From Enterobacter cloacae complex sp. R_G8 (GTDB lineage Bacteria > Pseudomonadota > Gammaproteobacteria > Enterobacterales > Enterobacteriaceae), in assembly GCF_024599795.1 (NCBI RefSeq), contig NZ_CP102246.1:1922001-1986000 (forward strand): a stretch of 64,000 nucleotides of DNA. Direction: 5' to 3'. The translations under genes and the position numbers were made by a program. Numbering within the stretch: position 1 is the stretch's first letter; the number at the start of each line of letters is the position of its first letter. Below the pieces are notes generated by a model, which saw nothing but the letters and a program-made list of their open reading frames with translations, did no database searches and was not told the DNA's origin. This document shows, one piece after another, positions 62,136 through 64,000 of this stretch.

Positions 62136-63647
62136 ATGGCTGTTAATTTCATGGGTGTTGGGTCCGGCTTACCTTTTGACGAATGGCTGTCGAAAGAGCG
62201 TGAAGGCCAGATGCAGAAACTGAACCCCTATCTGCAAAAGCAGAGCAGCTATCAGGGGAAGATTTCTGCCTGGGGCAGTATTAGCAATTCGCTGGATGCC
62301 CTAAAAAAGAATATGGAAAAACTGGAGGAAGAAGGTTTTAACGGTGTCAGCGTTGGTGATAATAAGTCCTTCAAGGCAACGGCAGGTAAAGGGGCGATCC
62401 CCAACAGCTATTCTGTCATTGTTGAACGACTGGCAAGGGCGCATCAGCTTTCCTCTTCGGTACAGGATAGCCAAAGTAAACAGCTTGGCGATACCTCGGT
62501 GAGTCAGCGTACGCTGAAAATTACGACCGGTGGAAAGACAATGGAGGTCGTGCTGAAAGATGATGAAACCTCTCTTGCTCAGATAGCCAAAAAAGTGAAC
62601 GACAAAAACGGCGATGTCACAGCGCAGGTGATGCCCGCCGAAGGCGATAAATTTAAACTGGTGTTCACCTCGAAAAAAACAGGTGAAGACGGAGAGATGC
62701 AGATTGAGGTTGTAGGTGATGACACACTTAACGATGTGCTGAAATCTGCCGGGGCAGAATCTAATCAGCCAGGCGAACCCGGCTATGATCCTACTAAACC
62801 TGCGCAGGTGACGCCTGCAGATAACGCTCTCATTCGTATCAATGGTGAGAAGGTTGAACGCAGCGCAAATACCATCACCGATGCCATTACCGGGATCACG
62901 CTTGAACTCCGTGAAGTCTCTGAAAAAGACAGTAAAGATGAGTTCAAACCAGAAACTCTCGCGATCACCGCCGACACGTCGAAAGTGAAGAGTCTGATTG
63001 AAGAATTTGTTAAAAATTATAATGCCTATCTCAACACGGCAGCGTCTGTAACCAAATATAAAGCCCCTGATAATAACACCAACTCGGATTCACTGCCGAT
63101 TCAGGATCCCAATAATGGCGCACTGTTCAGTGACGGTACGCTACGTCGTTTGAGCAGCCAGCTCAAATCAACCGTATCCGGCAACTACGGTGAGGCCAGC
63201 GAAGTTATCCAGTCACTGGGGATGCTGGGGATCGCGGTAAAGTTTGAAGAGGTGAAGCCGGGGGAGGAGCGTAGCGGCACCCTCGGGGTTTTAAGCATCG
63301 ATAATAAAAAGCTGGATGAAGCCCTGAAAAATAACCCCGAAGAGGTGGAGGCGCTGTTTCTTGGTAAGGGAGAGGCGCAGGGGCTTAAGGAACGTTTAGA
63401 GGATGTGTTTAAAACCTACCTCGGCGACAGCGATTCTATTCCGCGTGATGAAGGGGCGATTAACGTCAACCTCAAGTCGCTGCGTGAGCAGGATACCCGT
63501 GTCGGTAAACAGATTGCTGCGGTTGAAAAACGTATCGAAGAGGCCATGCTGCGCAGAGAAAAAGAGTATATGCGTCTGGATAAAGCCATGAGTGATATGA
63601 ATAGCATGAATTCCCGATTACAGAGTTCTCTGGCGGGCTTGATTTAA
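62136..63647 (+). CDS. fliD: FliD, filament cap / hook-associated protein 2
   Basis: 503-aa capping protein that promotes flagellin folding at the filament tip. N-terminal D0 coil (SGLPFDEWLSKEREGQMQKLNPYLQKQ in part), central globular domains, and C-terminal coil (VGKQIAAVEKRIEEAMLRREKEYMRLDKAMSDMNSM in part) end QSSLAGLI. It diverges from the flagellin pair, as in E. coli. fliS follows after 45 bp. Confidence 0.96.
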   Translation: MAVNFMGVGSGLPFDEWLSKEREGQMQKLNPYLQKQSSYQGKISAWGSISNSLDALKKNMEKLEEEGFNGVSVGDNKSFKATAGKGAIPNSYSVIVERLARAHQLSSSVQDSQSKQLGDTSVSQRTLKITTGGKTMEVVLKDDETSLAQIAKKVNDKNGDVTAQVMPAEGDKFKLVFTSKKTGEDGEMQIEVVGDDTLNDVLKSAGAESNQPGEPGYDPTKPAQVTPADNALIRINGEKVERSANTITDAITGITLELREVSEKDSKDEFKPETLAITADTSKVKSLIEEFVKNYNAYLNTAASVTKYKAPDNNTNSDSLPIQDPNNGALFSDGTLRRLSSQLKSTVSGNYGEASEVIQSLGMLGIAVKFEEVKPGEERSGTLGVLSIDNKKLDEALKNNPEEVEALFLGKGEAQGLKERLEDVFKTYLGDSDSIPRDEGAINVNLKSLREQDTRVGKQIAAVEKRIEEAMLRREKEYMRLDKAMSDMNSMNSRLQSSLAGLI

Positions 63648-63660
63648 CTTTCAAACAACA

Positions 63661-63680
63661 CCGGGCAGTTCGCTGCCCGG
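63661..63680 (+). promoter_or_regulatory. UUCG-capped hairpin between fliD and fliS
   Basis: CCGGGCAG-TTCG-CTGCCCGG is a perfect 8-bp stem with the extra-stable UUCG tetraloop. It has no T-run and ends one base before the fliS ribosome site (AGGA, 63682-63685), so it more likely stabilises or partitions the transcript than ends it. Confidence 0.55.
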
Positions 63681-63692
63681 CAGGATTTGACG

Positions 63693-64000
63693 ATGTACAC
63701 CAAAACGGGCAACAGTGCCTACACCGCTGTCTCACTGGACAGCCAGATCACCGGTGCCACGCCGCACCAGCTGATCGTCCTGCTCTACGACGGGGCGATC
63801 AACGCCATGAAGCGGGCGGAGATTTATTTCCAGTCCGGCAATATCGCCCGACGCGGTGAGATGATTTCCCGCGCCATCAATATTATCGACAACGGCCTGC
63901 GCGCCGGGCTGGACCACGAGAAGGGCGGGAAAATCGCCGAAGAGCTGGAGAGTCTGTACGAGTATATTTCGCGCACGTTGCTGGAGGCAAATCTCAACAA
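63693..64000 (+). CDS. fliS: FliS, flagellin chaperone (3' end outside window)
   Basis: The first 102 codons of the export chaperone that binds the C-terminus of flagellin. It starts MYTKTGNSAYTAVSLDSQI and contains TPHQLIVLLYDGAINAMKRAE, the FliS landmark, and IINIIDNGLRAGLD-like helix residues. The gene runs off the window in frame; the full-length protein is about 135 aa. Confidence 0.95.
   Translation, partial: MYTKTGNSAYTAVSLDSQITGATPHQLIVLLYDGAINAMKRAEIYFQSGNIARRGEMISRAINIIDNGLRAGLDHEKGGKIAEELESLYEYISRTLLEANLN

Overview
The window is a chromosomal segment of an enteric gammaproteobacterium of the Enterobacter / Lelliottia type. The evidence is the E. coli-like gene set (shiA, ldtA, tRNA-Asn, nac, cbl, mtfA, fliC-fliD-fliS), REP-type palindromes and high GC. 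The neighbourhood corresponds to the tRNA-Asn-rich part of the E. coli chromosome between mtfA and ldtA, with accessory genes inserted around the tRNAs. No integrase, transposase, IS element or CRISPR array was seen.

Layout. (1) 1-11743: shikimate transporter shiA (cut by the window edge); a PagP-type lipid A palmitoyltransferase; a leftward efflux operon (36-aa membrane peptide, lipoprotein adaptor, RND pump, acyltransferase); a universal stress protein with a P-type cation ATPase; and L,D-transpeptidase ldtA. (2) 11805-17500: first tRNA-Asn; nac with a textbook NtrC site and sigma-54 promoter; cbl; a glutathione S-transferase diverging from a LysR gene; and a LysR gene diverging from a RidA-family gene across a perfect palindrome. 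(3) 17536-23461: a small accessory island. It holds a ChpS/ChpB-type toxin-antitoxin pair, two tRNA-less copies of the tRNA-Asn terminator, an AT-rich 1344-codon gene for a P-loop NTPase with a C-terminal PD-(D/E)xK-like nuclease motif, a decayed second chpB-like toxin, and the second tRNA-Asn. (4) 23599-32946: a complete aerobactin locus (iucABCD-iutA with divergent shiF) behind two overlapping Fur boxes. (5) 32943-36706: mtfA, a secreted chorismate mutase, a TraF-like outer-membrane barrel and a methyltransferase. (6) 36744-64000: a large flagellar-chemotaxis cluster.

The flagellar cluster has a leftward fliE-cheRBYZ-flhBAE block and a rightward fliFGHIJKLMNOPQR block sharing one divergent promoter region. 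These are followed by a MarT/FidL-like regulator pair, a DoxX protein, a degenerate chemoreceptor-like protein, two tandem flagellin genes with the same ends and different centres, fliD, and fliS (cut by the edge). The placement of fliE directly upstream of cheR differs from E. coli. flhDC, motAB, cheAW, normal chemoreceptors, fliA and the flg genes are not in the window.

The best candidate for an undescribed system is the single-gene NTPase-nuclease at 18743-22777. It has a defence-like architecture and lies between toxin-antitoxin remnants and tRNA-Asn scars. Other items worth checking are the unannotated 36-aa membrane peptide leading the RND operon, the chemoreceptor-like protein that lacks the conserved signalling tip, the scars left where E. 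coli has extra tRNA-Asn genes, and the tandem flagellins.
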